Shown in pieces: positions 18,528-27,777 of a DNA stretch of 64,000 bases (its first letter is position 1; the number at the start of each line of letters is the position of its first letter). Origin of the DNA: Candidatus Auribacterota bacterium. GTDB lineage: Bacteria > Auribacterota > JAFGBW01. Under the pieces are notes generated by a model. The model was not told the DNA's origin. It saw nothing but the letters and a program-made list of their open reading frames with translations, and did no database searches. Made by a program: the position numbers and the translations under genes. Location: contig JAFGBW010000039.1 of assembly GCA_016932965.1 (NCBI GenBank), positions 5,979-69,978 of the forward strand, in the 5' to 3' direction.

Positions 18528-19082
18528 TTAATTTCCTTTTTTGTCTGGGGGCAGAAAATCTTGGATTTTGAAAAGAGACCGCATGGGAATGCCCAGTTTT
18601 TCAAAGGCTTCTTTTCCTCCCTGGCTGCGATCCACGATGCAGAGAACGACAGCCACTTTAAGCCCTGATGCCAGGGCTATTTCCGTCGCTTTTAAAGCGG
18701 AACCGCCTGTGGTGATCACATCATCCACGATCGTTACCAAGCTGCCTTCCGGAGGAGGATTTTCCATCTGACTGGTTGTTCCATGATCTTTTTTTTCTTT
18801 GCGGACCAGAAATCCCTGGATAGGTCTTTTTTTTAAGTGGGAGACTAAAGTGATGCTGCTGACAATCGGGTCCGCTCCCAACGTCAAGCCGCCCACCGCG
18901 ATGCAATCTTCAGGAATAAGCTCAAGTAAATTTTCCCCCACCAGATAGGAACCTTTTGCGCTTAATGTTACCGGCTTGCAATTGATGTAGTAAGAACTTT
19001 TTTGCCCGCTGGCTAAAGTAAAATCGCCGAATTTTAAGGCATGATTCAATAATTCCTGTTTTAATTCAGACAAAGAATCCAT
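18528..19082 (-). CDS. pyrE: Orotate phosphoribosyltransferase
   Basis: Adds the ribose 5-phosphate of PRPP to orotate in pyrimidine synthesis. The PRPP-binding loop VTIVDDVITTGGSALKA lies at 116-132 and the flexible catalytic segment with KEKKDHGTT near 96-103; 184 residues is in the compact PyrE class. The N-terminal FTLASGQKSSYYINCKPVT is typical. It is the first gene of a pyrE-glmS pair. The other pyrimidine gene seen, pyrC, is at 40 kb, so pyrimidine genes are scattered here. Confidence 0.96.
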   Translation of the reverse strand: MDSLSELKQELLNHALKFGDFTLASGQKSSYYINCKPVTLSAKGSYLVGENLLELIPEDCIAVGGLTLGADPIVSSITLVSHLKKRPIQGFLVRKEKKDHGTTSQMENPPPEGSLVTIVDDVITTGGSALKATEIALASGLKVAVVLCIVDRSQGGKEAFEKLGIPMRSLFKIQDFLPPDKKGN

Positions 19083-19410
19083 ACGCTGCTGTCCGGTATT
19101 TATTATCCTTGTTTATTTCATTATTCTTCGTTTTTAGAATCCAGAATTCAGGAGTCAATTTCGTTTTTGCCTCTGATTTCCATCCCTAGTAGAAGGGTGA
19201 AGCCCGTCATCTGTTACGGCCGTTTCATATCAACGGATTATATTTTTCATCTTCTAACACCGGTTATATGCATAAAAACATTTTTTAATCATATTCGCAG
19301 TATTGATGCTGAACGTCCATCTTTTTTTAAATTGCCAGTTTTTTCAATCATTAGTAATCTTGCCTCACCATTTTCTGGATTTAACAGATATCATATTTGA
19401 GAGTCATTTC
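19083..19410. other. Divergent intergenic region, pyrE / HTH-EIIA gene
   Basis: About 330 bp between two divergent genes. It should hold promoters for both. On the minus strand a TATAAT lies at 19237-19242, but with no convincing -35 at 17-18 bp. No hairpin, RNA gene or repeat was recognised. Confidence 0.4.
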
Positions 19411-20121
19411 ATGCCCCAGAGTAAACTTGGTTTAAAAGAGGCCGCTGAATATCTTGATCTTTCCGTCAAGGATCTTCAGTTTTTGGTGGAAAAGGGAAAG
19501 GTGCCTCATGAGATGGAACGAAACAAGTTCGTTTTCCGTAAAGGGGTATTGCGAGACTGGGCCAATCAATTCCTTTTTTCTGACACAACGAACCTGTCTG
19601 GGAAGAAGCATCACGGTTCTTTCAAATTATGGTCTAAGGCGAATCTCATTGAAAAAAAACTCGGAGACTGGCTGTTGAATGAATCGATGGAGCCTTTTTT
19701 ACCGGCCAGGACCAAACCTAGCGTTTTAAGAGAATTAGTGAATGTGGCGGCAAAAACGGGCATGCTTTCAGATCCGACCAAATTGTTGGGGTTGTTGAGA
19801 AACCGCGAAGAATTAGGACCGACAGGATTGAAAAACGGCATAGCCATTCCTCATCCCAGGATTCATACACCGGACTTGTGTTATGAATCTTTCATGGTTA
19901 TTGCAAAAGTTCCCGGCGGGATCCCTTTCGGATCCCTGGACGGAGAAAACAGCGATCTTTTTTTTATGCCCTGTGCTCAAACTGAGGAAGATCATATCTT
20001 CATGCTGGGACGTCTGACTTCCATGATAAAAAAGACGGATCTCTGTCAGTCTTTGAGAGACGCAAAAGACGCGGAAGAAATGATATCGTATTTTCAAGCT
20101 TGCGAAGAGAAACTCATTTGA
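19411..20121 (+). CDS. HTH (MerR/excisionase-like) fused to PTS EIIA-type domain
   Basis: A 236-residue two-domain regulator. I start it at the ATG at 19411, because the MPQSKLGLKEAAEYLDL opening is the start of an excisionase/MerR-type winged helix (about 6-55), and the 36 residues before it read as translated intergenic DNA. From about 95 to 236 it is a mannitol/fructose-type EIIA domain with the phosphorylatable His148 in GIAIPHPR. Such fusions probably sense the phosphorylation state of a PTS-Ntr-like chain and act on DNA or a partner protein (inference). No EI, HPr, EIIB or EIIC gene is in the window. A second, stand-alone EIIA is at 26.9-27.4 kb. Confidence 0.85.
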   Translation: MPQSKLGLKEAAEYLDLSVKDLQFLVEKGKVPHEMERNKFVFRKGVLRDWANQFLFSDTTNLSGKKHHGSFKLWSKANLIEKKLGDWLLNESMEPFLPARTKPSVLRELVNVAAKTGMLSDPTKLLGLLRNREELGPTGLKNGIAIPHPRIHTPDLCYESFMVIAKVPGGIPFGSLDGENSDLFFMPCAQTEEDHIFMLGRLTSMIKKTDLCQSLRDAKDAEEMISYFQACEEKLI

Positions 20122-20196
20122 GTCTCGTCCAGATAAAACGAAATAGCCCCTTAAATTTTATTTTGCTTTCAATGAGATTCGTTTTAATATGGGGCC

Positions 20197-22308
20197 ATGA
20201 CTACTCCTTCCGCAACAGAGCTGAAAGCTTTGAAACAAGGAATTGTGCGCAGGATTTCTCTGGGATTGAATTTGCTGACGCTTTATCCTCCGATCCATCC
20301 GGAAGTAAAAGCTGGAATTCATAATCTGATGCTGCATTTGGAGCCGTTTTTTTCCATTGAAAAGGAACTTTGGATTGGGATCGAGCCGAAAGGATGGGTG
20401 ATCCAGGGAGTGGATCTTTCCAAGGAAAATATACAATTCGGTGCCACTGCCCGCGAGCTTCACCGACGCGGCGTGTCAGCCTTTGTTGTTTATCCTGGTG
20501 TGACGGAAGTCACGCTTTTAAATTTTTTTCGGATTGCTGCATTGCCGGTGGCTGAAGTCGAATCCAGAGGTGGGCTTATCAAGATTGCCTCGGAGTTTTC
20601 GCTCCCTTTCATCAATTTATTCGCTTTGGATTATGAAAAATTATTTTCTGAAGAATCTTCAACGGAAGATGATCAGCTATTTGAGGAAAATAAGTGGAAG
20701 AATCTGATAGATCGTTTTATTACTGCCGGGGGAAATATTCTTTCAAGCGAATCCACGGGCCCTCGCTTCCAAACGGCGGAGGAACTGGCGCTCTTACTCA
20801 ATCGGATTTATAAAAAAGGGGGGCTTGAAGAAACGGAGAAGATGATCTCTTTTTTAAAATTCCTAGGTACAGCCTGTCTCACCGAAGGGAATCAAAAAAA
20901 ACCCAAGATTGAAAAATTCTGTCAGTTGATCTCCCAGCTCAATCCCGATATCGTGAATAAAACCGTTTCTTCTATCAACCGATCAGAAAAGCAGTTTGAT
21001 CAGTTTGATGACAGGCTGCTTCAGACCTTTAATTTATTTTTAGATTCTTCTTCCAGGAAGGATGAACAGCAGATTTTTGAAGATAACAAAGAGACTGAGT
21101 CCTCATTTCAAGAGGCTCATCTTCTTCATGATATTTTTCAGAAAAGGTCAAAGGGGATTGCTTTTTCTGAAGCTTATAAAGGCTCCATCACCCAGATGAT
21201 TGAAAGGATGGAACCTCTTATAACCAGGGACGCTGACGCCCGTTCGGACCAGAAAAAGTATGAATCAGAATTACAGCCCGTGATTCTGTCTCATCATGTT
21301 TTTCGGGTTATTCTGGACCTCCTTGAACTCGAAAATAATCCCGTTGATTATATGAAGTTGATTTCCCGGCTGCCTCCTTATTTTGAAAGAGTATTTCAGT
21401 CAAGGAACCTGGATCTCATCTATGAAGCCTTTTCTTTTCTGGACAGGCACAGTGCGCTCAAGGAGGATGATTTGATCCGTTCCAGTGCTGATCAAACCTT
21501 GAATCTGGTCTTTTCCGGTGCCGTTGTATTGGAATTAACGGAAAAGTATCTTAAAGAAAACAATAAGGAGTCTTTAATTCTTGAAAAACTTCTTTTGCGC
21601 CTCAATCGGTCCATGGTCATCACACAGATACGTCTTTTTGGGTCTACGTTGACGGATGAAGAGACAAAGGGCCGCCTTTTTTCGCTTCTTTCCAAGCTCA
21701 TGTATTCAAATATTCCATTACTAGAGGCAGACATCAAAAATCCGGATTCGAATGTGGTCAAGGATGCGATTCGGATCATGCGTTGCATGCCGAATGAATC
21801 CTGTGCGGATATGCTTGCGTCTTTATTAAATCATGCAGAAGCGGAAATCAGACATCAGGCATTGGACGCCTTGATGAATCATGGGACCCAGAGGAGCCTG
21901 GAATATCTTCTGCCTTTGCTGAAATTATCCAATAAGGATTTGTTTTCGAAAGCCGTTAAATCGATAGCCTGTTATGCCAAGATGCCTATCCTGCAGAAAG
22001 TGAAATCATTTTTGATTTCCCAGGATATGTTCGAACGTAATTATGACAAAAAAATGGACATCATCGCTGCGTTGGGGGATCAGAGAAATATCCATGCAGT
22101 GGCGTTGTTGACGGACGTGTTTAATCATACCCCTTTTTTCCGGGAGAAAAAGAATACAGCCTTTTGCGCAGCGATATTAAATGCTCTTGCCAAAATCGGA
22201 ACCAATGACGCCTTGATAGCTCTGTCTTCCCTCAGCAAGAGTGGCAGCACAGTTCTTCAATTAACGGGCAACATCCTTTTGGAGAACAGAAAGACCCCCT
22301 CCCCATGA
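20197..22308 (+). CDS. HEAT-repeat protein with HD-GYP-associated N-terminal module
   Basis: A 703-residue, probably cytosolic, scaffold-like protein. The N-terminal ~130 residues (LYPPIHPEVKAGIHNLMLHLEPFF and WIGIEPKGWVIQGVDL) resemble the start of the next gene product, a module common in HD-GYP operons. The middle is helical and acidic. From about 515 to 700 there are HEAT-like repeats (DAIRIMRCMPNESCADMLASLL, AEIRHQALDALMNHGTQRSLEYLLPLL, KAVKSIACYAKMPILQKVKSF). Its last codons overlap the HD-GYP start (ATGA), implying translational coupling and a shared pathway, perhaps cyclic-di-GMP signalling. The precise function is unknown. Confidence 0.8.
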   Translation: MTTPSATELKALKQGIVRRISLGLNLLTLYPPIHPEVKAGIHNLMLHLEPFFSIEKELWIGIEPKGWVIQGVDLSKENIQFGATARELHRRGVSAFVVYPGVTEVTLLNFFRIAALPVAEVESRGGLIKIASEFSLPFINLFALDYEKLFSEESSTEDDQLFEENKWKNLIDRFITAGGNILSSESTGPRFQTAEELALLLNRIYKKGGLEETEKMISFLKFLGTACLTEGNQKKPKIEKFCQLISQLNPDIVNKTVSSINRSEKQFDQFDDRLLQTFNLFLDSSSRKDEQQIFEDNKETESSFQEAHLLHDIFQKRSKGIAFSEAYKGSITQMIERMEPLITRDADARSDQKKYESELQPVILSHHVFRVILDLLELENNPVDYMKLISRLPPYFERVFQSRNLDLIYEAFSFLDRHSALKEDDLIRSSADQTLNLVFSGAVVLELTEKYLKENNKESLILEKLLLRLNRSMVITQIRLFGSTLTDEETKGRLFSLLSKLMYSNIPLLEADIKNPDSNVVKDAIRIMRCMPNESCADMLASLLNHAEAEIRHQALDALMNHGTQRSLEYLLPLLKLSNKDLFSKAVKSIACYAKMPILQKVKSFLISQDMFERNYDKKMDIIAALGDQRNIHAVALLTDVFNHTPFFREKKNTAFCAAILNALAKIGTNDALIALSSLSKSGSTVLQLTGNILLENRKTPSP

Positions 22309-23678
22309 ATATAGAAACCAGTTTCACTCTATTTGAAAGATGCCTTCGCTGCATGAGCGGTTTGCTCCAGGATATGAAATTTTATCCGGACAATCACCCT
22401 ACGATCAGGAAAAATACCGGTTTACTCATGGAACAGCTGTTTCAATATTTTAAGCTTAAAGATGAACTGCAATTCACCGTGATTGAGAATGAGATCATTT
22501 ATGAAAATAAACCGCGGGTTGAACTCAGCGAATCCCTTTCCCTTTTCATCTCATGCATTTCCGGTAAAAAGATATCCCGGATTACTTTTCTCAAGACCTT
22601 GCCTGAAAGGGAATTGGCAGAATTCTGTAAGATATTATTGGGCACGGATCGGTTCCCCAAGCATGGTATTTCCTGGAATCATTATTTAAAGAGTGAAGGA
22701 ATACATCATATATCATGCGATTTTTTATCGGTGGGAGTCCAGGAGGCGACAGAGCTAGAACAAACAACTGGTCCGATACCTGAGGATATTTTTCAGCAGG
22801 GTCTGGAGAAATTAAATGAATTAAATGAGGCCATGCTGAGCGGCAAGAAGATGGATTATGATTATCTGTTCCACATAGTCAATTATCTGACACCTCAGGT
22901 GTTGAATCATTATGAGGAACTGATCTATCTCGGAACTGTCAAGGCGCACAACGAATACACCATGGAACACATGATGAACGTGGCGATTTTAACGGCTTTG
23001 CTTGGAGCCGCTTTGGGGCTTTCACGGGCCGTCCTGGATGAATTGTGCGTGGCTGCCCTCCTTCATGATATCGGAAAAACAGCTATTCCAACTGTCATCA
23101 TCGATAAGCCGGAAAAATTGACAGAAGAGGAATGGAAGGTCATGCAAACGCATTCCTTTGAGGGGGCAAAAAAGATTTTTCTTGAGGGACGTTTTCCGGA
23201 GATGGCCACAATTGTGGCGCTGGAACATCATTTGAATTATGATGGAAGCGGATACCCTAGTTTGTATCGGGAACGTCCATTGAGCCTTGCTTCCAGAATT
23301 GTTACCATTACGGACTTCTACGATGCCTTGCGCGGAACAAGGGTTTATTGCGGTGAAATGCCTCCTGAAGAAGTGTACCGTATGATGCAGGATTTGAAAG
23401 GAAAAAAGTTCGATCCCCAGCTGCTGGATATTTTTTTTCAGACAATAGGCGTGTATCCGCCGGGCATTGAAGTGGAATTGAATACAAAAGAGATAGCCAT
23501 CGTTGTGAAGGCGGACCGAAATGATATTTTTCGTCCCATTGTGAAAATCATAACGGATAAAGCAGGCAGCCAAGTGCCCGCTCCTTTTTCAGTTGCCTTG
23601 ACGGAGCGGGATGAAAAAGATTTCATCCGTTCCATTGTCAGATCCATACCTCCAATCCAAACCGCTGATAAGAAATGA
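22305..23678 (+). CDS. HD-GYP domain phosphodiesterase
   Basis: A predicted cyclic-di-nucleotide phosphodiesterase of 457 residues. The HD motif is in ALLHDIGK, followed by VALEHHLNYDGSGYP, which supplies the HH and GYP signatures, and the SLASRIVTITDFYDALRG helix. All metal ligands expected for an active HD-GYP appear present. The N-terminal 120 residues (FYPDNHPTIRKNTGLLMEQLFQYF, FTVIENEIIYENKPR) are a divergent copy of the N-terminal module of the preceding HEAT protein. No receiver, PAS or membrane segment is visible, so its input is probably the coupled HEAT protein. The start overlaps the previous stop by ATGA. Confidence 0.9.
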   Translation: MNIETSFTLFERCLRCMSGLLQDMKFYPDNHPTIRKNTGLLMEQLFQYFKLKDELQFTVIENEIIYENKPRVELSESLSLFISCISGKKISRITFLKTLPERELAEFCKILLGTDRFPKHGISWNHYLKSEGIHHISCDFLSVGVQEATELEQTTGPIPEDIFQQGLEKLNELNEAMLSGKKMDYDYLFHIVNYLTPQVLNHYEELIYLGTVKAHNEYTMEHMMNVAILTALLGAALGLSRAVLDELCVAALLHDIGKTAIPTVIIDKPEKLTEEEWKVMQTHSFEGAKKIFLEGRFPEMATIVALEHHLNYDGSGYPSLYRERPLSLASRIVTITDFYDALRGTRVYCGEMPPEEVYRMMQDLKGKKFDPQLLDIFFQTIGVYPPGIEVELNTKEIAIVVKADRNDIFRPIVKIITDKAGSQVPAPFSVALTERDEKDFIRSIVRSIPPIQTADKK

Positions 23679-23792
23679 ATCCCGGTGCTCCATTCCCCCT
23701 TTGCTTACTGCGGGAAAATGACCCAAGAATAATGGCGAAGCATCCTGACAGACGAAAATCCTAAAAAGTCAGATTTTTGGAAACTTCCGATA

Positions 23793-25874
23793 TTATTTTC
23801 TCAAGCGGGAGATGATCAGCATTTCCAAAATGAACATGACAACGACCATCCATAACAAAGCCTGCCAGAGATTAAAAAATCCGCTGTGCTGTTTCAAAAA
23901 CAGATCCATGTCTTCGTTTGTACTGCCGATAAAAAGTGGAGGAGACGCCACCGGGAGCCATGTCTGTTTGGGAAGGTAGGTTAGCTGCGATTCGGAAGGG
24001 ATCGTATTGACGACAAATTGCCTGACGGTTTTCTGCTCCTTGATGATTTTATACATTCCGGGTTTTTCAGCGTAAAAAAACAGATGATCCGCATCCTTTT
24101 TATGCAGGACGGTTTTTCGCATGTCCGGATCAAGACATGTCAGGATATCCGTACCTTCTTTTGAATCAAAAAAAATACGGTCTCCAATCCGTGAATAAAT
24201 TTTTCTTCTTTTACCTTGAGTTAGAAAATCAGCCATGCGGTGGATCAACGGTACAAAAACGGGTTCCAGCACAAGAGACGTCCCTTGAGGTGAGGGATCG
24301 GTCAAAAACCACGCTGCGAACCCTGATCCTATTTTTCTGATCATGAGGAAAGGTTCATTTTCTTCATTTTGGATCCATATCTGATTCGATCCGGAAATTT
24401 CTTTCGTGTCGATTTCCAGCATTCTTGAATAATAGGCGGACCGCCAGTAGAGGGGATCGGACAAGGCATCTAGAAAGCGTTCTCCGTCTTTTGTCACAAT
24501 CAGGCGAGGCTTTTCTTCAGATGCTTTCACCCGGAGGAGCTTGACTGCGAAAGCCCCGTCTTTTTTATGCCAGAGTGCATTGATGGATTCCAAAGGAGTG
24601 GACAATCCGAAACCGGCCAAAAGGCCGCCGCCTGATCTGACAAATTCCTCCAAAAGATGGGTTTGTCCTTGCGACAAGGTGCCGGCGTCCGGAAGGATGA
24701 TCAGATCGTGATTGGAGAGATGGGAAATCTCTTCCAGGGAGGAGGCTGTTTTGACGATGAAAGAAGTTTTTCCTTTTCCGTCTTCAGATGCAAAAGGATC
24801 CAGAGCCCTTTCAAGATAAAAAGCTTTATTTTCGTCTGCGGACTGAAGAATCAGAATTCGTATCAGCGGAGGCCCCTTAAATAATCCGTAACAGGAATTG
24901 TCTTCTTTGAACTGATCGCCTGACAGGACAGCGTTTATTAAAGTATCTTCGTTTTGATTCCGCGGGATCAACAAGGTTTGAGTGATAACGCTGCCTTCTT
25001 TTACTTTTAAAGGCATTTCCTTCAGAGGCAATCCGTTCAAACTGACCCTAAGCAGTGCGGGAGAATGGGGTCCGCCGCTGACAGCGATTTTGATTTCCAC
25101 GGGAACGGTTTCCTTTTCCAGATAGGAGACAAAAGGGATTTGGATATCTTCGAAGTAGAAATTATTCACTGAAACACCGCTTGTATTTTCGGGGAAAAAT
25201 AGAAGTGTGGGGATAGGATTTTTTATGTTGGATAGATGATCCAGTAAAGGTTGGGCGCTGCTTTCCTGGAAATCCGAAAAAACAGCAATGGCTTTTTCTC
25301 TCGAGGCGATTCTTTCCAATAAAGATTGGGCCCTTTGATAGGTTTGAAGCAAGTCGGACTTGCCGTATCCGCATTTCAAGGTCTGTTGAATCCGGGTGAT
25401 GTTTTCCGAATTCATCCTTTCGAAATGGTTGCCTAGTATGGATGAGGCTGCATCCGTGCTCAAGATGGTCACCCGATCCCTTTCCCCAACTTTTTCCAGA
25501 AAATGAATGGCCTTTGCAGACATTTCTTCGAATAAGGTAGTATTGTTTTTACCGGCTTTCATACTGAGTGAATGATCCAGGATGAGGATATAATCCGTCA
25601 CTCCTGACGAAAGAAATGCCCATTTGGATGGAATCCGAATCACAGGCTTGGTAGAAGCCAGAGCGAGAAAAAGCACGATCAGTATCCGGACCAGAAGGAG
25701 AAGCAATTGGCTGAATTTGATCTGCTGATGTCGTTTACGGATTGTTTCCTTGAAAAGGAAAATAGCGGGGAAATAAAACGATTTGGTTTTTGCCCTGATT
25801 AGAAAATGAATCAAAACAGGAAGTGCGACTGCAAACAGGGCCGGAAACATTTGAGGGGCCTGAAATTCGATCAT
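23793..25874 (-). CDS. BatA-type membrane protein with von Willebrand A-like domain
   Basis: A 693-residue inner-membrane protein. The N-terminal double-membrane-span BatA domain (two hydrophobic stretches at about 9-27 and 53-75 with FPAIFLFKETIRKRHQ between) is followed by a VWA-like domain whose MIDAS motif is DHSLSMK near 98-104. A large extracytoplasmic beta-rich region with a glutamine-amidotransferase-like segment (LIILPDAGTLSQGQTHLLEEFVRSGGGLL) follows, then one C-terminal span. It overlaps the DUF58 gene by 4 bp. These proteins usually work with a MoxR AAA+ ATPase, probably in folding or metal loading of envelope proteins; the MoxR gene is not adjacent here. Confidence 0.85.
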   Translation of the reverse strand: MIEFQAPQMFPALFAVALPVLIHFLIRAKTKSFYFPAIFLFKETIRKRHQQIKFSQLLLLLVRILIVLFLALASTKPVIRIPSKWAFLSSGVTDYILILDHSLSMKAGKNNTTLFEEMSAKAIHFLEKVGERDRVTILSTDAASSILGNHFERMNSENITRIQQTLKCGYGKSDLLQTYQRAQSLLERIASREKAIAVFSDFQESSAQPLLDHLSNIKNPIPTLLFFPENTSGVSVNNFYFEDIQIPFVSYLEKETVPVEIKIAVSGGPHSPALLRVSLNGLPLKEMPLKVKEGSVITQTLLIPRNQNEDTLINAVLSGDQFKEDNSCYGLFKGPPLIRILILQSADENKAFYLERALDPFASEDGKGKTSFIVKTASSLEEISHLSNHDLIILPDAGTLSQGQTHLLEEFVRSGGGLLAGFGLSTPLESINALWHKKDGAFAVKLLRVKASEEKPRLIVTKDGERFLDALSDPLYWRSAYYSRMLEIDTKEISGSNQIWIQNEENEPFLMIRKIGSGFAAWFLTDPSPQGTSLVLEPVFVPLIHRMADFLTQGKRRKIYSRIGDRIFFDSKEGTDILTCLDPDMRKTVLHKKDADHLFFYAEKPGMYKIIKEQKTVRQFVVNTIPSESQLTYLPKQTWLPVASPPLFIGSTNEDMDLFLKQHSGFFNLWQALLWMVVVMFILEMLIISRLRK

Positions 25875-26782
25875 CGGATTTTCTTTCGTTTGGCTAGATA
25901 GGAGGATAGAACGTATTCAAAAGGAACAAGGGTGTTCACAGGGATGTAATCTGTGTTCATTTTAGAAAAACCTGCCTGATAGTGTATTTTGAACTTTTCA
26001 ATCGCCCGTAGATAGTCCATGCGCAGGGCAATGGGATCCACCGTTATTTTTTGGTGGGTTTCCATATCCACAAACGTGCTCATCTGTTTATATGGGAAAA
26101 TCCATTCGGCATTATCCAGAACATGAAATACCATTATCTCGTGTTTTCGGAAGCGGAATTGTCCCACGGATCGCAACACCGTTTCAGGGTCGTCCAAAAG
26201 ATCGGAGATGAGGATCAGGAGGGATCTTTTCTGAATCCGTTCAGCCAGATCTTGCAGCACGGCCGAGGTGTGGGTTTTGCCTTCAGCCTGGATGGAAGAG
26301 AGGTTGTTGATCATTCTGGCCATGTGGTCAGGATGATGTCTGGGAGGAAGTATTCGGGTGATCTTGTTATTATAGGTCACCAGGCCCACCTGATCCTGCT
26401 GTTTGTTGATGAGATAGGCAAGGGCGGCGCAAAGATAGGTCCCATAGGTCAGTTTGGTCAGGCCAAATCCTCCTGAAAAATTCATGGATTCGCTGGTATC
26501 CAAAAGCAGGTAAACCCGCATATTGGTTTCGGCTTCATATAGTTTGACAAAATATTTTTCTGTCCTCCCGTATACTTTCCAGTCCAGGTGTTTGATTTCA
26601 TCCCCATGTGTGTATTTGCGATGTTCGGCAAATTCCAGACTGAATCCCTTATATGGCGATTTATGATGCCCCGCCACCAGTCCCTCAACAATGCCCCTTG
26701 CCACAAGGGAAAGGTCCTTGATTTTAATGATTTCTTCGGGTTTTAAAAACCCTTGTCGTCTCTGTGTTTTTGTTTGCGGCAT
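25871..26782 (-). CDS. DUF58 / VWA-like protein
   Basis: A 303-residue cytosolic DUF58 protein, partner of BatA and MoxR systems. The DUF58 signature is clear: GLVAGHHKSPYKGFSLEFAEHR, then YTHGDEIKHLDWKVYGRTEKYFVKLYE, and a VWA MIDAS Asp-x-Ser-x-Ser in LLLDTSESM. Function is not proven for the family; chaperone-like or signalling roles with MoxR are proposed. The last 4 bp overlap the BatA-like gene, so the two are translationally coupled. No moxR lies upstream; the next gene on the strand is a PTS EIIA-like gene 123 bp away. Confidence 0.92.
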   Translation of the reverse strand: MPQTKTQRRQGFLKPEEIIKIKDLSLVARGIVEGLVAGHHKSPYKGFSLEFAEHRKYTHGDEIKHLDWKVYGRTEKYFVKLYEAETNMRVYLLLDTSESMNFSGGFGLTKLTYGTYLCAALAYLINKQQDQVGLVTYNNKITRILPPRHHPDHMARMINNLSSIQAEGKTHTSAVLQDLAERIQKRSLLILISDLLDDPETVLRSVGQFRFRKHEIMVFHVLDNAEWIFPYKQMSTFVDMETHQKITVDPIALRMDYLRAIEKFKIHYQAGFSKMNTDYIPVNTLVPFEYVLSSYLAKRKKIR

Positions 26783-26881
26783 CGTTTTTATTCAAAAGAA
26801 TTGAGGATCGAGTAAAGAGAATGGAGTATGATGAATGAAGACTTTGTGATTCCTGAAAAAAATATTTTTTTCTTTATTTTG

Positions 26882-26920
26882 TTCTCAATTTTCAATTTTC
26901 AATTCTCAATTCTTAATTCT
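26882..26920. repeat. AT-rich TTCTCAATT repeat run
   Basis: Imperfect tandem run of TTCTCAATT/TTTTCAATT/TTCTTAATT units. It overlaps the last codons and stop of the EIIA gene, so the extreme C-terminus (RIKN) of that protein is encoded by the repeat. Similar runs occur at 40148, 48687, 54721 and 61961. Confidence 0.6.
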
Positions 26921-27397
26921 GGTATTATTCCTTGGTTTTTTTCGCCCTTTGACTGCATCCATCATCTGGATGACCTGTTCAGGGAAAGAGGCTGAAAGTA
27001 AGGCGGTTCGTAATGTTTTCCGGCTTAGTATCTTGGAAATGGTGGAAAGAATATCCAGATATTCATTGGCGGAACAAACAGGGCCGATCACCAGGAAAAC
27101 AAAATAGACCAGACCTCCGTCTGATGATTCCCATTCAATTCCCTCTTTGAACCGGGCAAAGAGAATGCCTGTTTTGTTTACGGCATCTGTCCTTCCATGC
27201 GGGACAGCGAGGCCGTCACCCAATCCTGTAGAGGTTTTCATTTCTCTGGTTAGAACAGTATTGATAACCAGATCACCGATGTTCTCGGGAAGAGAACGGC
27301 AATAATGCCGTGTGAGGCATTCGAGCACTTCCCATTTCGTGCCTTTTCGTGACTCCAGAAGGATTCCCTGATCAATGAGATATTCACTTAACTTCAT
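26906..27397 (-). CDS. PTS-Ntr-type EIIA domain protein
   Basis: A single-domain EIIA of the fructose/nitrogen class, 163 residues when started at the ATG at 27397 (MKLSEYLIDQG); the 14 residues from a further upstream start do not look native. The phosphorylated His67 lies in GDGLAVPHGR, and FARFKEGIEWESSDGG and the helical end match the family. It most likely serves as a regulator rather than a sugar transporter component, since no EIIB/EIIC is near. Its C-terminus runs into an AT-rich repeat. It lies between rpsI and DUF58 on the same strand but is separated from rpsI by 380 bp. Confidence 0.88.
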   Translation of the reverse strand: MKLSEYLIDQGILLESRKGTKWEVLECLTRHYCRSLPENIGDLVINTVLTREMKTSTGLGDGLAVPHGRTDAVNKTGILFARFKEGIEWESSDGGLVYFVFLVIGPVCSANEYLDILSTISKILSRKTLRTALLSASFPEQVIQMMDAVKGRKKPRNNTRIKN

Positions 27398-27777
27398 TTT
27401 TTTTCCATAAGTCGTTATGTGAAGGACAATCCCCCTCATCTAATAAAGAATATAAGGATGTCTATCAGAGATTAAATGATTTTAGAGAAGATGGTCAATC
27501 TAGAAGTAGCTTAAACCATCTCCTTTTCATCACAAAGGAGTTGACGCGTGGAAGCAGCAACTATCTATCATTTACTAAAATAGGTAGATCACCGTTAAAG
27601 TTTTTTGAGTTGTGCAATTTGACAGATACATGAGTATCAAAAATTAGTATTTCACCACGGAGAACACGGAGGGAATTAGAATAAAATTGAATTGAAAGTT
27701 TTGAGTGATGAATTGGAATGTGGAATGTCATCCTTTGAAAGATCTGTGCTTCCTGCTGTTTGTTGAAAAAATGGGAA
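27398..27777. other. Intergenic region with dispersed repeat, EIIA / rpsI
   Basis: About 380 bp without a convincing gene. It contains the CACCACGGAGAACACGG repeat at 27653-27673, preceded by TTTGACAGATAC at 27618-27629; the same two blocks with the same 35-bp offset recur at 32928-32983. A minus-strand promoter for the EIIA gene is expected here, but I could not point to one. Confidence 0.5.
27618..27673 (+). repeat. CACCACG dispersed repeat, copy A
   Basis: Two conserved blocks, TTTGACAGATAC at 27618 and CACCACGGAGAACACGGAGGG at 27653, with a diverged AT-rich middle. Copy B at 32928-32983 has the same blocks at identical spacing, so the two derive from one element. Confidence 0.7.
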
